A DNA stretch of 50,821 bases, taken from the NCBI GenBank assembly GCA_041563475.1, contig JBFFMY010000014.1, forward strand, positions 1 to 50,821, read 5' to 3'. This document shows, one piece after another, positions 31,015 to 40,837 of this stretch. The translations under genes were made by a program, and so were the position numbers. Position 1 is the first letter of the stretch, and each line of letters begins with the position of its first letter. The notes under the pieces were generated by a model. That model had not been told where the DNA came from and did not search any database. It saw only the letters and a program-made list of their open reading frames with translations. This DNA is from CAJXZP01 sp041563475 (GTDB lineage Bacteria > Bacteroidota > Bacteroidia > Flavobacteriales_G > Salibacteraceae).

Positions 31015-33405
31015 ATGAGATTTTTCCGTATTGCATTTATTGCCCTAATACTCCTTCCTTCATTTTCTATTTTAAATCCAGTAAGTGCACAACAAAATTG
31101 GTGTGGTGAAAGAGAAATGAGCCAAAGATATCGGAACGAACACCCCGAACAATTGGATGAAATATTGGCGGCAGAAAAGTGGTTGAATGATAATGCTCGA
31201 TTAACAGAAAATCAAAGAGGACCTCGTTCAAATAAAGTAATTCCAGTAGTTTTTCACATTATTCATTTAAACGGGCCAGAAAATATTGCTGATTTTCAGG
31301 TTTTAGATCAAATCCGAATTTTGAATGAAGATTACAATGCACAAAATGCAGATTTAGCGGATGTAATCCCTCAGTTCACGAGCATTATTGGTAATCCTTC
31401 TATTGAATTTAGATTAGCCAAAAAAGATCCAAACGGAAACCCAACCAATGGAATTGATCGGATTTATTCTTCGGCTACAAACAATGGTGGCCAAAGTGCT
31501 AAATTGAATCCCTGGCCACGAAATATGTACTTGAATATTTGGGTGGTTAAACAATGGAATTCTAGCATTCCTAATGGTGTTTTGGCTTATTCTCAATTGC
31601 CTTCTACTGTTAATAGTCCCCAAGCCGCAGATATTGATGGAGTAATTTGTTTATCTCAATATATAGGTAGTGTAGGTACGGGTTCAATCTATTATTCTAG
31701 AACCATTACCCATGAAGTAGGTCATTATTTGAACCTAGAGCACACTTGGGGCCCAAGTAATGATCCCGGACTATCCACAAATTGCAATGGAGATGATGGT
31801 GTTTCAGATACACCTTTATGTATCGGTAGTTCTTCATGTGATTTAACCCTGGTTTCTTGTGGTTCACTAGATAATATTCAAAATCAAATGGAATACAGCT
31901 TCTGTTCCAATATGTTTACCAACGGTCAAGCTAACCGAATGGTAAGCACATTAAATTCTTCTGTTGCGCAACGTAATCAGTTATCCTCTGCCGCGAATTT
32001 ATCCAATACAGGAGTGAGCGAATTAAACCTAGCGAATTTCAGTAAAAACAGAATTACGATTTGTGAAGGGGATACCATTAACTTCTCTGATCAATCTGAG
32101 TATGATGCTACGAATTGGTCTTGGACATTCCCAGGAGGTCAAAACACAAATTCTTCTCTTAAAGACCCAGAAATTATTTATGAAAGTGCCGGTTTGTACG
32201 ATGTTTCTTTGGCAGCTTCGAATAGTTCAACAACTAAAAATGAAACGAAAATTGGGTATATTATGGTGAACCCTGTTCAAGGGAAATTTGTTCCTGTCAC
32301 GGATAATTTTTCCACGGTAAATTCCTTAAATCACGAGAATTGGTATTCAAACAATGTGAATAATGACGGTTATGAATTCCGTGCAGATGGAAGTAATGGA
32401 CACAGTGGAGGCAATTGTGTGAAAATGGATAACTATGGCAATCTATTTAAAACACAAGACGAACTTCTAACCACTACCTATGACTTATCTATTTTTAGCA
32501 GCGTTAACATTTCATTTAAAACGGCATACGCCCAGGCCAACGGATCAGATGTTTCTAGATTTACGATGTATATTTCTAAAGATTGTGGGGAAACTTGGAC
32601 TCCTCGTTGGGCAGCTATAGGTCCTAATTTGGCCTCCGCGCCAATGACTTCTAGTTCTTTTGTTCCGAGTGGGAATTCAGACTGGAAAACCTCGCAAGTA
32701 TCTAATTTAAGTGGAAATGTGTTGACTCAAAATAGTCAGATTAAGTTCGTTTTCGAAAACAACAACGGTAATAACTTATACTTTGATGATTTTAGAATTA
32801 CTGGAACTTACACAAAAACCGCCCAATTAAAAGCTCCTTTTGATGGTGCTGTTTCTCGGCCAAATAACCAAATCATTTACTGGAAAGCCATTGGAAATAT
32901 AGATAGCTACGAATATCAATTAGATTCAGACCCAGGGTTTGCCTCGGCTAATCTTCAAACGGGAATTAACACGGCTCTTTCTATTAATGAAGGGCCAGAC
33001 ACTCAATACGCTCCTAGCACGTTAACAAATGGTGAAACATATTATTGGCGTGTTCGACTAATCATAAATGGACAACCCCAAGTTTGGAGTGAAACCTGGA
33101 GTTTTACCGTAGCTGCAAATGGGGTGTCTACCCAAGATTTATTGGTGGAAAAATACGCTGTGAAAGTATATCCAAACCCATTCCATGAAACTGGGTATAT
33201 TTCATTCAAACTAGATCAAGGATCCCCTGTTACCATTTCCTTAATAGATATGGTAGGCAAAGAAAGGTTACTTATTCATTCCGGCTATTTGGGTACTGGG
33301 TCACATATTTACACCGTTCAAAATCCAAATATGTCAAGTGGCGTATATCTAGTTCGAATTACAGTAAACGGAAATACCCTATTCAAGAAAATAATTATTC
33401 AATAA
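31015..33405 (+). CDS. secreted M43 (pappalysin-like) zinc metalloprotease with PKD domain and T9SS type A tail
   Basis: Start set at ATG 31015; the frame opens at TTG 30982, but the -7 element lies inside that extension, and MRFFRIAFIALILLPSF makes a normal signal peptide ending VSAQQ. The product is 796 residues. The peptidase domain (about 65-310) holds HEVGHYLNLEH (His233, Glu234, His237, His243), the metzincin zinc site, with the pappalysin-type cysteine pattern after it. A PKD-like domain follows (about 345-420; WSWTFPGGQNTN, AGLYDVSLAASNSS), then a jelly-roll-like region and an Fn3-like region. The last 80 residues (VKVYPNPF ... GVYLVRITVNG) are the type A sorting tail. It is probably co-transcribed with the next, homologous gene. 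Confidence 0.92.
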   Translation: MRFFRIAFIALILLPSFSILNPVSAQQNWCGEREMSQRYRNEHPEQLDEILAAEKWLNDNARLTENQRGPRSNKVIPVVFHIIHLNGPENIADFQVLDQIRILNEDYNAQNADLADVIPQFTSIIGNPSIEFRLAKKDPNGNPTNGIDRIYSSATNNGGQSAKLNPWPRNMYLNIWVVKQWNSSIPNGVLAYSQLPSTVNSPQAADIDGVICLSQYIGSVGTGSIYYSRTITHEVGHYLNLEHTWGPSNDPGLSTNCNGDDGVSDTPLCIGSSSCDLTLVSCGSLDNIQNQMEYSFCSNMFTNGQANRMVSTLNSSVAQRNQLSSAANLSNTGVSELNLANFSKNRITICEGDTINFSDQSEYDATNWSWTFPGGQNTNSSLKDPEIIYESAGLYDVSLAASNSSTTKNETKIGYIMVNPVQGKFVPVTDNFSTVNSLNHENWYSNNVNNDGYEFRADGSNGHSGGNCVKMDNYGNLFKTQDELLTTTYDLSIFSSVNISFKTAYAQANGSDVSRFTMYISKDCGETWTPRWAAIGPNLASAPMTSSSFVPSGNSDWKTSQVSNLSGNVLTQNSQIKFVFENNNGNNLYFDDFRITGTYTKTAQLKAPFDGAVSRPNNQIIYWKAIGNIDSYEYQLDSDPGFASANLQTGINTALSINEGPDTQYAPSTLTNGETYYWRVRLIINGQPQVWSETWSFTVAANGVSTQDLLVEKYAVKVYPNPFHETGYISFKLDQGSPVTISLIDMVGKERLLIHSGYLGTGSHIYTVQNPNMSSGVYLVRITVNGNTLFKKIIIQ

Positions 33406-33412
33406 TTTCTAT

Positions 33413-35794
33413 ATGGAATTCAAACCTTTTTTTGCCGGACTTATCTCCATTCTTATAAGCTCAATAGGGTTTGCACAGATTTGTGGAACAGATTATTTTT
33501 TGGAAAAAGAATACGCCAAAAACCCCTCATTTCAAAATACGGTAGAACAAAATTGGATGATTAGTGATCTTCCAATACAACAAACCGAAGGCGCTAGAGC
33601 AGTTTCTATTATACCCGTTGTTTTTCACGTTTTTCATGAAAATGGAAAGGGGAACATTTCCTATGCACAAATTGAAAGTGCGATGAAAATGATTAACAAT
33701 GATTTTAGACGAACAAATCCCGATACTGGGAACACCCGCGCCATTTTCGCCCCTTTCGCAGCCGATAGCGAAGTTGAATTTAGATTAGCCAGAATTGATC
33801 CAGATGGAAATTGCACCAATGGTGTAGTGCGAATTAATAATGGAAACGCTTCCAATAACGCAGGAAACAATGTGAAGTCATTAAGCTATTGGCCTTCCAA
33901 TCAATATTTTAATATCTGGGTGGTGAATACTATTGAAAGTAGCGGAGTAAATGGAATTATTTTAGGATACGCCCAATTTCCAGGTTCAGGTTCTTGGAAT
34001 ACGTATGGTGTCGTTATTCGAAATGATCGCGTTGGTTCTATTGGAACAGCTGCAGCTCAAGACAGGACCTTAACCCATGAAATAGGTCACTGCTTGAACT
34101 TACTCCACACCTTTCAAAGTGGTTGTGGGAGTAATTGTGAATCATCTGGTGACAGAGTTTGTGATACTCCACCTGTTAACTCCTCTACACAACCGTGCGC
34201 CACTTCTCAAAACCAATGCTCTAATGATACCCAAGGAAATAGCGTATATACTACGGATGTTTTTGATCAAATAGAAAATTACATGAGTTACAACGATTGC
34301 CAAAATATGTTTTCTCTTGGGCAGAAATCACGTATGCAAAATACATTGGGTAACGTTTCGACTTTAAGTCAATTAACCTCATCCACCAACCTTCAAAATA
34401 CAGGGGCTAATTTAAATATTACGGGAATTTGTAATGTTGATTTTGAATCGGCCACACAAGTAGCTTGTGTAGGTGAACCGCTTCAGTTTACAGATTTGTC
34501 TTATTTCAATCCGGACTCCTTTTCTTGGGAGTTTCCAGGAGGTTACCCTGCTACTTCAAATAATCAGAATCCACAAGTTGTATACACAACCCCTGGAAAA
34601 TATGCGGTTAAATTAACTGTTCGTGACTCGCTTAACATGAGCATGAGTGAAACCAAAACCCAATACATTACCGTTATCTCTTCGGAAGGAACCACAGCCC
34701 CTTTTACAGAATCCTTTGAATCAGCAAATCCATTAGATTCGATGCGATGGTATTCTGAGCAAATTTCAACCGGTTTTGCGTGGCAAAAAAGTACCACAGC
34801 TGGGTATACGGGTTTCAATGCCATAAAGTCAAACACCTACAACTTTACTGGAAAAGCTACTATTACAAGTGCCGCATATGACGTTAGTAATCTATCTAGC
34901 GCGTTAGTTTCTTTTCATTATGCGTATGCACCAAAATCAAATAGTGGCACATGCTATTTACGTGCCTTTACATCATCTGACTGTGGTGCAACCTGGAAGC
35001 TTAAGTGGATAACTGGAGGGCCTTCTATGAGCACCGCACCAACCACATCTGGGCCGTATAATTATCCAAATCAAAACGAATGGGTAAAAGCAAGTTTTTC
35101 CGTATCTGGTAATGATTTAGGAGATGATCTTCGAATAAAATTTGAATTTAGAGGAGCCAATGGAAACAACCTCTTTATTGACGAAATAAATTTAAACGGT
35201 CTTTTCTCGGAGGATGTTGTTTTACACTCTCCTAGCGATAACTCGGTAGGATTAAGTTCAAGTACCTTATTAAACTGGAAAGCGACTTCTACAGCAGATT
35301 ACTATGTTCTTCAAATAGATACTAATGCGTTGTTTAATTCTCCAAAACTTCAAGAACACCAAATTCAATATCTTTCAAGTAACTCAAACGGAAGTGATAG
35401 TGAATATTTAACTTCAGGGTTAATGAATGGAACCTATTTTTGGCGCGTAAGAACCGTTACAGATACCAATTTTACAAAATGGACTAAACCGTGGAATTTT
35501 ACGGTTAACGTGAATGGAATTGAAAATCCAATTAACTCTAGTATTGCTTTAAATGTATATCCTAATCCAGCAAGTGGTATAGTGAATATTGATATGCAAT
35601 CCAATACTCCACAAGAAGTTGAAATCGCTCTGTATGATGTTACTGGGAATTTAGTAAAACTGATTTTTACTGGAAACGTAAATTCTGGGTTAAGACATTT
35701 TCAGTTTACCAGTCAAGAATTGAGCTCGGGTATTTATTTGATTAGAACCAAAACGGGTAATCAGTTAAAAACAACAAAACTGATTTTACAATAG
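33413..35794 (+). CDS. second secreted M43 metalloprotease with PKD domain and T9SS type A tail
   Basis: A 793-residue protein with the same layout as its upstream neighbour, 7 bp away. The signal peptide ends IGFAQ. The peptidase domain has HEIGHCLNLLH (His222, Glu223, His226, His232). A PKD-like domain (FSWEFPGGYPAT, PGKYAVKLTVRDS), a jelly-roll-like region and an Fn3-like region (YFWRVRTVTD) follow. The type A tail LNVYPNPASGIVNIDM ... GIYLIRTKTG closes it. The two genes are tandem paralogues, well diverged and both intact, so specificities probably differ. Extra cysteine-rich inserts after the zinc site (CGSNCESSGDRVC, CATSQNQC) distinguish this copy. It converges on the type B sorting protein gene, with only a weak TATGATA/TATCATA hairpin (35817-35839) between. 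Confidence 0.92.
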   Translation: MEFKPFFAGLISILISSIGFAQICGTDYFLEKEYAKNPSFQNTVEQNWMISDLPIQQTEGARAVSIIPVVFHVFHENGKGNISYAQIESAMKMINNDFRRTNPDTGNTRAIFAPFAADSEVEFRLARIDPDGNCTNGVVRINNGNASNNAGNNVKSLSYWPSNQYFNIWVVNTIESSGVNGIILGYAQFPGSGSWNTYGVVIRNDRVGSIGTAAAQDRTLTHEIGHCLNLLHTFQSGCGSNCESSGDRVCDTPPVNSSTQPCATSQNQCSNDTQGNSVYTTDVFDQIENYMSYNDCQNMFSLGQKSRMQNTLGNVSTLSQLTSSTNLQNTGANLNITGICNVDFESATQVACVGEPLQFTDLSYFNPDSFSWEFPGGYPATSNNQNPQVVYTTPGKYAVKLTVRDSLNMSMSETKTQYITVISSEGTTAPFTESFESANPLDSMRWYSEQISTGFAWQKSTTAGYTGFNAIKSNTYNFTGKATITSAAYDVSNLSSALVSFHYAYAPKSNSGTCYLRAFTSSDCGATWKLKWITGGPSMSTAPTTSGPYNYPNQNEWVKASFSVSGNDLGDDLRIKFEFRGANGNNLFIDEINLNGLFSEDVVLHSPSDNSVGLSSSTLLNWKATSTADYYVLQIDTNALFNSPKLQEHQIQYLSSNSNGSDSEYLTSGLMNGTYFWRVRTVTDTNFTKWTKPWNFTVNVNGIENPINSSIALNVYPNPASGIVNIDMQSNTPQEVEIALYDVTGNLVKLIFTGNVNSGLRHFQFTSQELSSGIYLIRTKTGNQLKTTKLILQ

Positions 35795-35826
35795 TCCTCT
35801 TAGCGCATTTTAGCGTTATGATAGTT

Positions 35827-38800
35827 CTATCTTATCATAGTAACATTTCCTTTTTGGGTTTGATCTGTACCATCGTACTTACCATAGGTTAATACATAAT
35901 AATACGTACCATCTGGAAGCGCTTCACCTGATTCGTACATTGTACCATCCCAACGTTGATTTGGATGGTCTAGCGTATATATTAGCGTTCCCCAACGATT
36001 ATAAATCTCCACATTGAAATAGGTAGTTCCATAAATTTGTATCTGGAAATAATCATTTACCCCGTCCCCATTTGGCGTGAAAACATTTCCTACAAGTACG
36101 TTTTCGCAATCGAAAGTGCTTACCAAAACAGACGCTAATTCACCCACGCACACTTGAGATTCTGCACGAACATAAAAGCGCGTTTCATCAATAACTAAAG
36201 GAGAGTACGAATTTCCTGTACCTACCGATGGTGCGCCTAAAGGGTTGTACCATACCAAGTTTCCACTATCTACAGATGCCACCAACATAACGGTTGACCC
36301 GGCACAAATAGTCGTGTCATTGGATACGGTAGGGATTTGTAATTTATTAGAATCCACCAAGATATTAATCGTATCAGAATACGCTTTGCATCCAAAAGTA
36401 TCTACGGTGGAAACCGCAAATGTACCCGTTTGAAAAACGGTGATCTGATCTGAAGTTTCATTATTTGGATACCACAAATAACTTGCTGCAATAGGTGAGG
36501 AGGCGTCAAGAACTACTGACTCCCCTTCACAGAAATAATCTGCACCTAGTAAAACTAACGAAGCAATAGTATCAGGTACTACAATAACTACTGGATCCGA
36601 AATTCCAACACACCCATTCGTGTCCGTTACAACCAGAGTGAATGTTCCGGGTTGATATGTAATAATGCTCTGGGTTGTATCTCCTGTTGGGGCCCATAAG
36701 TAATTGGTCATACCTGAATTTCCCATCAGCGATAAGGAATCACCATTACAAAACCCATTCGCAACTGAAGTGATTGAAGCGGGCACACTAATTTCATCAA
36801 TCGTTAACGTATCTGACAATCCGGCACAACCGTTTGTATCCATAATAGCTAAGGTGAAATTCCCCGGATTAGATACCGTTATACTCGAAGTGGTTTCTCC
36901 TCCAGGCATCCATAAGTAGGACACCATACCTGGAATACCAGAAAGGGTAATAGACGAGTCTTGACACAACACACCACTTGGAGTAATCGTTGCCAAAGCA
37001 TCCGATGAATAAATGGTAATACTTGCATAGGTTTCAATTCCACACGAAGTAATTTTAACCGTATATGTCCCTGCGCTATAAATTACCTGAGTAAATCCAT
37101 TTCCACTAAGGGGTGGTTGCCATTCAATAATACTCGTTGAGGATGCCTGAACAGTAATTGTTGTGGAGTCACCCGCACAAATAAATGTGTCCCCACTGGC
37201 TACCAATAGCGGGGTAGTATATTGACTTAATAAAATTGCATTACTTACTATTGCGCAGCTATCCGAATCATTCACAATAGTGTAATAATAACCCGGGTCA
37301 GTCACATAGATATATGCACTTGAATCCAAAATAGGTCCGTTAGGCCCTTCCCAATTATTTCCTGTAGGAGAGGAGCTCGATAATAAAACAGAATCTCCAG
37401 GACAAATAACCTCACTTGCTGCGGTAACTGTAGGTTGCTGCTTATCGTAAATTTGTATTTGACTTGTTGTAGTATAATTCGCTGTACACCCAAAAGAATT
37501 CGTGTCATTCACTACACTTCCTACCAAATACAACCCAGCTGTATACACATCCACAATACTATCTGTTGAACCGGTAACTCCAGGTCCATACCACAAATAG
37601 TTGGGTGCTCCAGTAGCGGTAAGTTGAAAGGTATCGCCTGGACACAAATTCGGGCCACCCTGTATTGTAATGTTAAAAGGTGGTATGTATGGTGATGGGT
37701 TCAACGTAACATACACTGTTTTGGTGAGGACTGTTGTATCCGTAAAGCAATAGTTTATTCGGATAAATGTAGCCGTAACATCATACCATCCACTAGCCGT
37801 TGGAGTGAAAAATCCATACGTTCCACATACGGTGCTTATACCAGCAGTTGGTGTTATAGCCCAATTTGTAACAATGCTAAATTCAGGATCTACTAAACAT
37901 ACTGGATTAATCCCTGGATTGTTTACCGAATCGTATAACTGAACAGTAAATGAACTAGAATCACACACAGTAACACTGTCTTCTAACGCCATTTTCAATG
38001 GAAATGGAGGAAGTGTATCGTAAAAAGAAATTAGGACTTGGTTTGTAATTTCACATCCCATGGCATTGATGACATGAAATATAAATAAGCCTGTGTTGGA
38101 TGTGGTAAAAACAGAATCTACCAAACCCCCTCCTGGTAGTCCTGGACCTTCCCAATAGTACGTTAGCGATGTATCAAAGCCAGAGGCCCAAACAGTTACG
38201 GTATCTGGGTCGCATGCCTCAATATGTTGTGGAATTAAATTATTGGTGTTAAATCCTTTATCATCCGAGATAAGGGGTGTATTTGGCGAAGGAACAATTA
38301 CCACTTCAATTGAATCTATAGAAGAAAAACAACCATCTGCAGACGTTTGGGTAACGAAATACGTTCCGCTAACATTAGCCGTTACTTGATCTGTTCCGCC
38401 AATTGGAGTAATTCCAGGCGACCAACTATAGGTATAGTTAGGACCCGCTCCATCACAAAAAGCTGAAATGGGCGTTAAGGTGACTATGTTACACCCTGTT
38501 ACACTTGTAGGGCAAAGTGAATCAATACACACTGTTCCCTCATCACGCACGCAAGAAGCAGAACCACCCGTTCTATTATAAAAGTCATACGGTTCGCGTG
38601 ATTCTGGCAAACATCGACCTATTACGGCATCTAAGTTTCCGGCAGTTTGCATACTATGAAAAGAACCATAATTTGAATCGCTACAATAGGGGCTGTTATT
38701 CGCACAAGAAATATCATTCCATAACGCCAGATTTGACGATACAAAAGTTGAAGATGTAGGAACATTCATGCTGTTCCCAAAGCTTCCGGCAATATATATT

Positions 38801-40086
38801 TGGTTAGAAGTATTTACCGCAATTCCATATCCCTTATCTGTTCCTGTTCCCCCCATACTTTTACTATGATTCCACGTTCCAGATGCGTTATAGCGGGTCA
38901 CAAAAATATCGCTCCCTCCAACAGAATTGAACGTGCCCTGCCCATACTGATCCGCATATTCATTTAGTTTACATGAAAAAGATCCCGTAATCCAGCACGA
39001 ACCCGAATTATTAATATTGATATTTGCGGATGAAATATCTCCCTCAGAACCATCTGCATGCGTCCATTGTACAATGCCCGATGTGTTTAATTTGGCAACA
39101 TATATTTTATTGGTATGCGGGTTAGAGAGACTCACATTTGGCGTTCCAAAGAACGTTAGCGTACCTGTGAAATCACCCGTTAAAAAACTATTTCCAGTAC
39201 CATCCACGGCTATTCCACTAGGAATATTAGTAACTCCACCACCAATAATTTTGAACCATTGTTCTGTACCGGCACTATCGTATTTCACTACAAATATTGC
39301 ACTTTGCATCTGATTTGGATGTTGCGTATCGAACGTTATAGTGTCGCTAAATTGACCTGTAATGTACACATTATCCGAATTATCCACTCCAATATCTACT
39401 CCTCTGTTGGTATAATTTCCAGTACCAGATTTGGCCCATTGAAAAACACCCGAAGGATTTAGTTTTGCCGTAAATACATCACTGGTAGTATTTGCAGAAG
39501 TTAATATAGTCGTTCCAAAACTTGCCGAGCCTTTAAAAGACCCTGTGACATATATATTTCCTGATGTGCTTACCGTAATTCCAAATCCTATATCCGCATC
39601 CAAGCCCCCAGCCTTTACGACCCAGGCCAGTGCTCCTAAATTATCATATTTCGCAATGAAAATATCTTGCAGTCCAGATGAGACTAATGTAGTTGAACCA
39701 AAAGTTGCGCTGCCACTAAAATACCCAGTAACAAAACTGTTTCCAGAGGCATCGGTTTTAACGGCTAAAGCCCTGTCTGAACCTGTGCCGCCTGCCTTAA
39801 CTGCCCAAGAAAAAGCTCCTAAATTATCGTTTTTGGTAACAAAAATATCAGTAGAACCTCCTGAGGTAAGTGACGTACTTCCAAAATTTGAAGTGCCCGT
39901 AAAATATCCAACAGAATAGGCGTTTCCCGCATTATCAATAGAAATATCATAGGCTTCATCAATGGTTAAGCCACCCGCTTTTTGCATCCAAAATTGGCCA
40001 AAAATGCTCGGATTAAACCCAAATAATACAGCCAGTAAAATGGCTCCTTTTTTAACTGATATTAAATTGAAAATACTGCGGTTCAA
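35827..40086 (-). CDS. large secreted beta-propeller-repeat protein with gliding-motility-associated C-terminal domain
   Basis: A 1419-residue protein. The start is TTG at 40086, since an in-frame stop lies a few codons upstream and the TTG gives a proper signal peptide (ISVKKGAILLAVLFGF ... GQ). Residues about 35-480 hold seven SBBP-type repeats of about 60 residues (GNxYVTGxFxGxxxFGxxxL, DIFVxKYD, GxxxWxxKxGG), forming a propeller-like module. After a cysteine-containing region come about nine Ig/PKD-like segments rich in Ser, Thr, Pro and Gly (about 540-1310), each built around TYxVxVTxxxGC. The end is the CHU_C module (VFTPNGDGVNDYFQIQIYG, YNRWGTLIY, LPDGTYYYVLTY, GNVTMIR), the type B signal of type IX secretion. 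It is probably a surface or released adhesin. Confidence 0.9.
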   Translation of the reverse strand: MNRSIFNLISVKKGAILLAVLFGFNPSIFGQFWMQKAGGLTIDEAYDISIDNAGNAYSVGYFTGTSNFGSTSLTSGGSTDIFVTKNDNLGAFSWAVKAGGTGSDRALAVKTDASGNSFVTGYFSGSATFGSTTLVSSGLQDIFIAKYDNLGALAWVVKAGGLDADIGFGITVSTSGNIYVTGSFKGSASFGTTILTSANTTSDVFTAKLNPSGVFQWAKSGTGNYTNRGVDIGVDNSDNVYITGQFSDTITFDTQHPNQMQSAIFVVKYDSAGTEQWFKIIGGGVTNIPSGIAVDGTGNSFLTGDFTGTLTFFGTPNVSLSNPHTNKIYVAKLNTSGIVQWTHADGSEGDISSANININNSGSCWITGSFSCKLNEYADQYGQGTFNSVGGSDIFVTRYNASGTWNHSKSMGGTGTDKGYGIAVNTSNQIYIAGSFGNSMNVPTSSTFVSSNLALWNDISCANNSPYCSDSNYGSFHSMQTAGNLDAVIGRCLPESREPYDFYNRTGGSASCVRDEGTVCIDSLCPTSVTGCNIVTLTPISAFCDGAGPNYTYSWSPGITPIGGTDQVTANVSGTYFVTQTSADGCFSSIDSIEVVIVPSPNTPLISDDKGFNTNNLIPQHIEACDPDTVTVWASGFDTSLTYYWEGPGLPGGGLVDSVFTTSNTGLFIFHVINAMGCEITNQVLISFYDTLPPFPLKMALEDSVTVCDSSSFTVQLYDSVNNPGINPVCLVDPEFSIVTNWAITPTAGISTVCGTYGFFTPTASGWYDVTATFIRINYCFTDTTVLTKTVYVTLNPSPYIPPFNITIQGGPNLCPGDTFQLTATGAPNYLWYGPGVTGSTDSIVDVYTAGLYLVGSVVNDTNSFGCTANYTTTSQIQIYDKQQPTVTAASEVICPGDSVLLSSSSPTGNNWEGPNGPILDSSAYIYVTDPGYYYTIVNDSDSCAIVSNAILLSQYTTPLLVASGDTFICAGDSTTITVQASSTSIIEWQPPLSGNGFTQVIYSAGTYTVKITSCGIETYASITIYSSDALATITPSGVLCQDSSITLSGIPGMVSYLWMPGGETTSSITVSNPGNFTLAIMDTNGCAGLSDTLTIDEISVPASITSVANGFCNGDSLSLMGNSGMTNYLWAPTGDTTQSIITYQPGTFTLVVTDTNGCVGISDPVVIVVPDTIASLVLLGADYFCEGESVVLDASSPIAASYLWYPNNETSDQITVFQTGTFAVSTVDTFGCKAYSDTINILVDSNKLQIPTVSNDTTICAGSTVMLVASVDSGNLVWYNPLGAPSVGTGNSYSPLVIDETRFYVRAESQVCVGELASVLVSTFDCENVLVGNVFTPNGDGVNDYFQIQIYGTTYFNVEIYNRWGTLIYTLDHPNQRWDGTMYESGEALPDGTYYYVLTYGKYDGTDQTQKGNVTMIR

Positions 40087-40191
40087 AATTTTGAATATTT
40101 ATGAAATCAAATATAGGCCAATGACGTAGGAAAGAAAGGTAAAGTTGTCTAGGATACCAACATACAATCGTTGATTCAGCACAAAAATTAC

Positions 40192-40830
40192 TTATAAAAC
40201 ATAGTAGTAAACAGAAATGTATTGCAAGGCCGTTCCTAATAGAACAAATAAATGAAAAATAGCATGATTAAAAGACAACTTTTCGAAGACAAAAAGCAAG
40301 GCGCCAAAGGTGTAGGCTATTCCTCCAGCCAACAGGAAATAAAAGCCATTCCATGTTAAACCGTCAATTAATGGAACTATAGCAAAAGCGATGTTCCACC
40401 CCATCACCACGTACATAATGGTGGAGACAATATTGAACCTTCCTGTGTAGAATAATTTCAAAATAATTCCAATCAAGGCCAATGCCCATGTTAAACCAAA
40501 TATTACCCATCCTAAAGTACCTCCAATTGTAAGCAACGCAAATGGGGTATAGGTTCCAGCAATAAGTAAATAGATGGATGAATGATCAAGAATTTGCAGT
40601 CTATATCTCCATTTTGGGTTAATTGACCAATGATACATCGTGGAAGAACCATATAGAATTATCATGCTCAATCCGTATATAGTGACACTTATAATTGCCA
40701 AAAAAGCATGTGTTTCTACCGCTTTTTTATAGAGTAAAAAAGTGCCAAGAAAGGCAAACAAAAACCCGATTCCATGAGAAATAATATTTAGAGTCTCTTC
40801 TGATTTAGAGTATTCGGTAGGGTTTGCCAT
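40192..40830 (-). CDS. hemolysin III / PAQR-family membrane protein
   Basis: The start is taken at ATG 40830 (MANPTEYSKSEE); an in-frame ATG at 40872 would overlap the upstream gene by 35 bp. The product is 212 residues with seven hydrophobic helices. It has the family pattern: SEETLNIISHGIGFLFAF with the conserved Ser and His, the STMYHW motif in helix 2-3, LDHSSIYLLIAGTYTPF with Asp-His, and a C-terminal FNHAIFHLFVLLGTALQY with two His. These form the zinc-binding core of the PAQR/CREST superfamily. Despite the name most members are not proven haemolysins; hydrolase-like activity on lipids has been suggested. It is probably transcribed with the DUF4421 gene just upstream. Confidence 0.9.
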   Translation of the reverse strand: MANPTEYSKSEETLNIISHGIGFLFAFLGTFLLYKKAVETHAFLAIISVTIYGLSMIILYGSSTMYHWSINPKWRYRLQILDHSSIYLLIAGTYTPFALLTIGGTLGWVIFGLTWALALIGIILKLFYTGRFNIVSTIMYVVMGWNIAFAIVPLIDGLTWNGFYFLLAGGIAYTFGALLFVFEKLSFNHAIFHLFVLLGTALQYISVYYYVL

Positions 40831-40837
40831 TCGCTTT

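Noticed and set aside
39017..39919. Several plus-strand frames of 60-124 codons opposite the large beta-propeller gene
   Set aside because: They mirror the repeated coding sequence of the minus-strand gene, which has a complete domain series; the products match no family.
40192..40830. Hemolysin III as a virulence toxin
   Set aside because: The PAQR-type family name is historical; membership does not show haemolytic activity.
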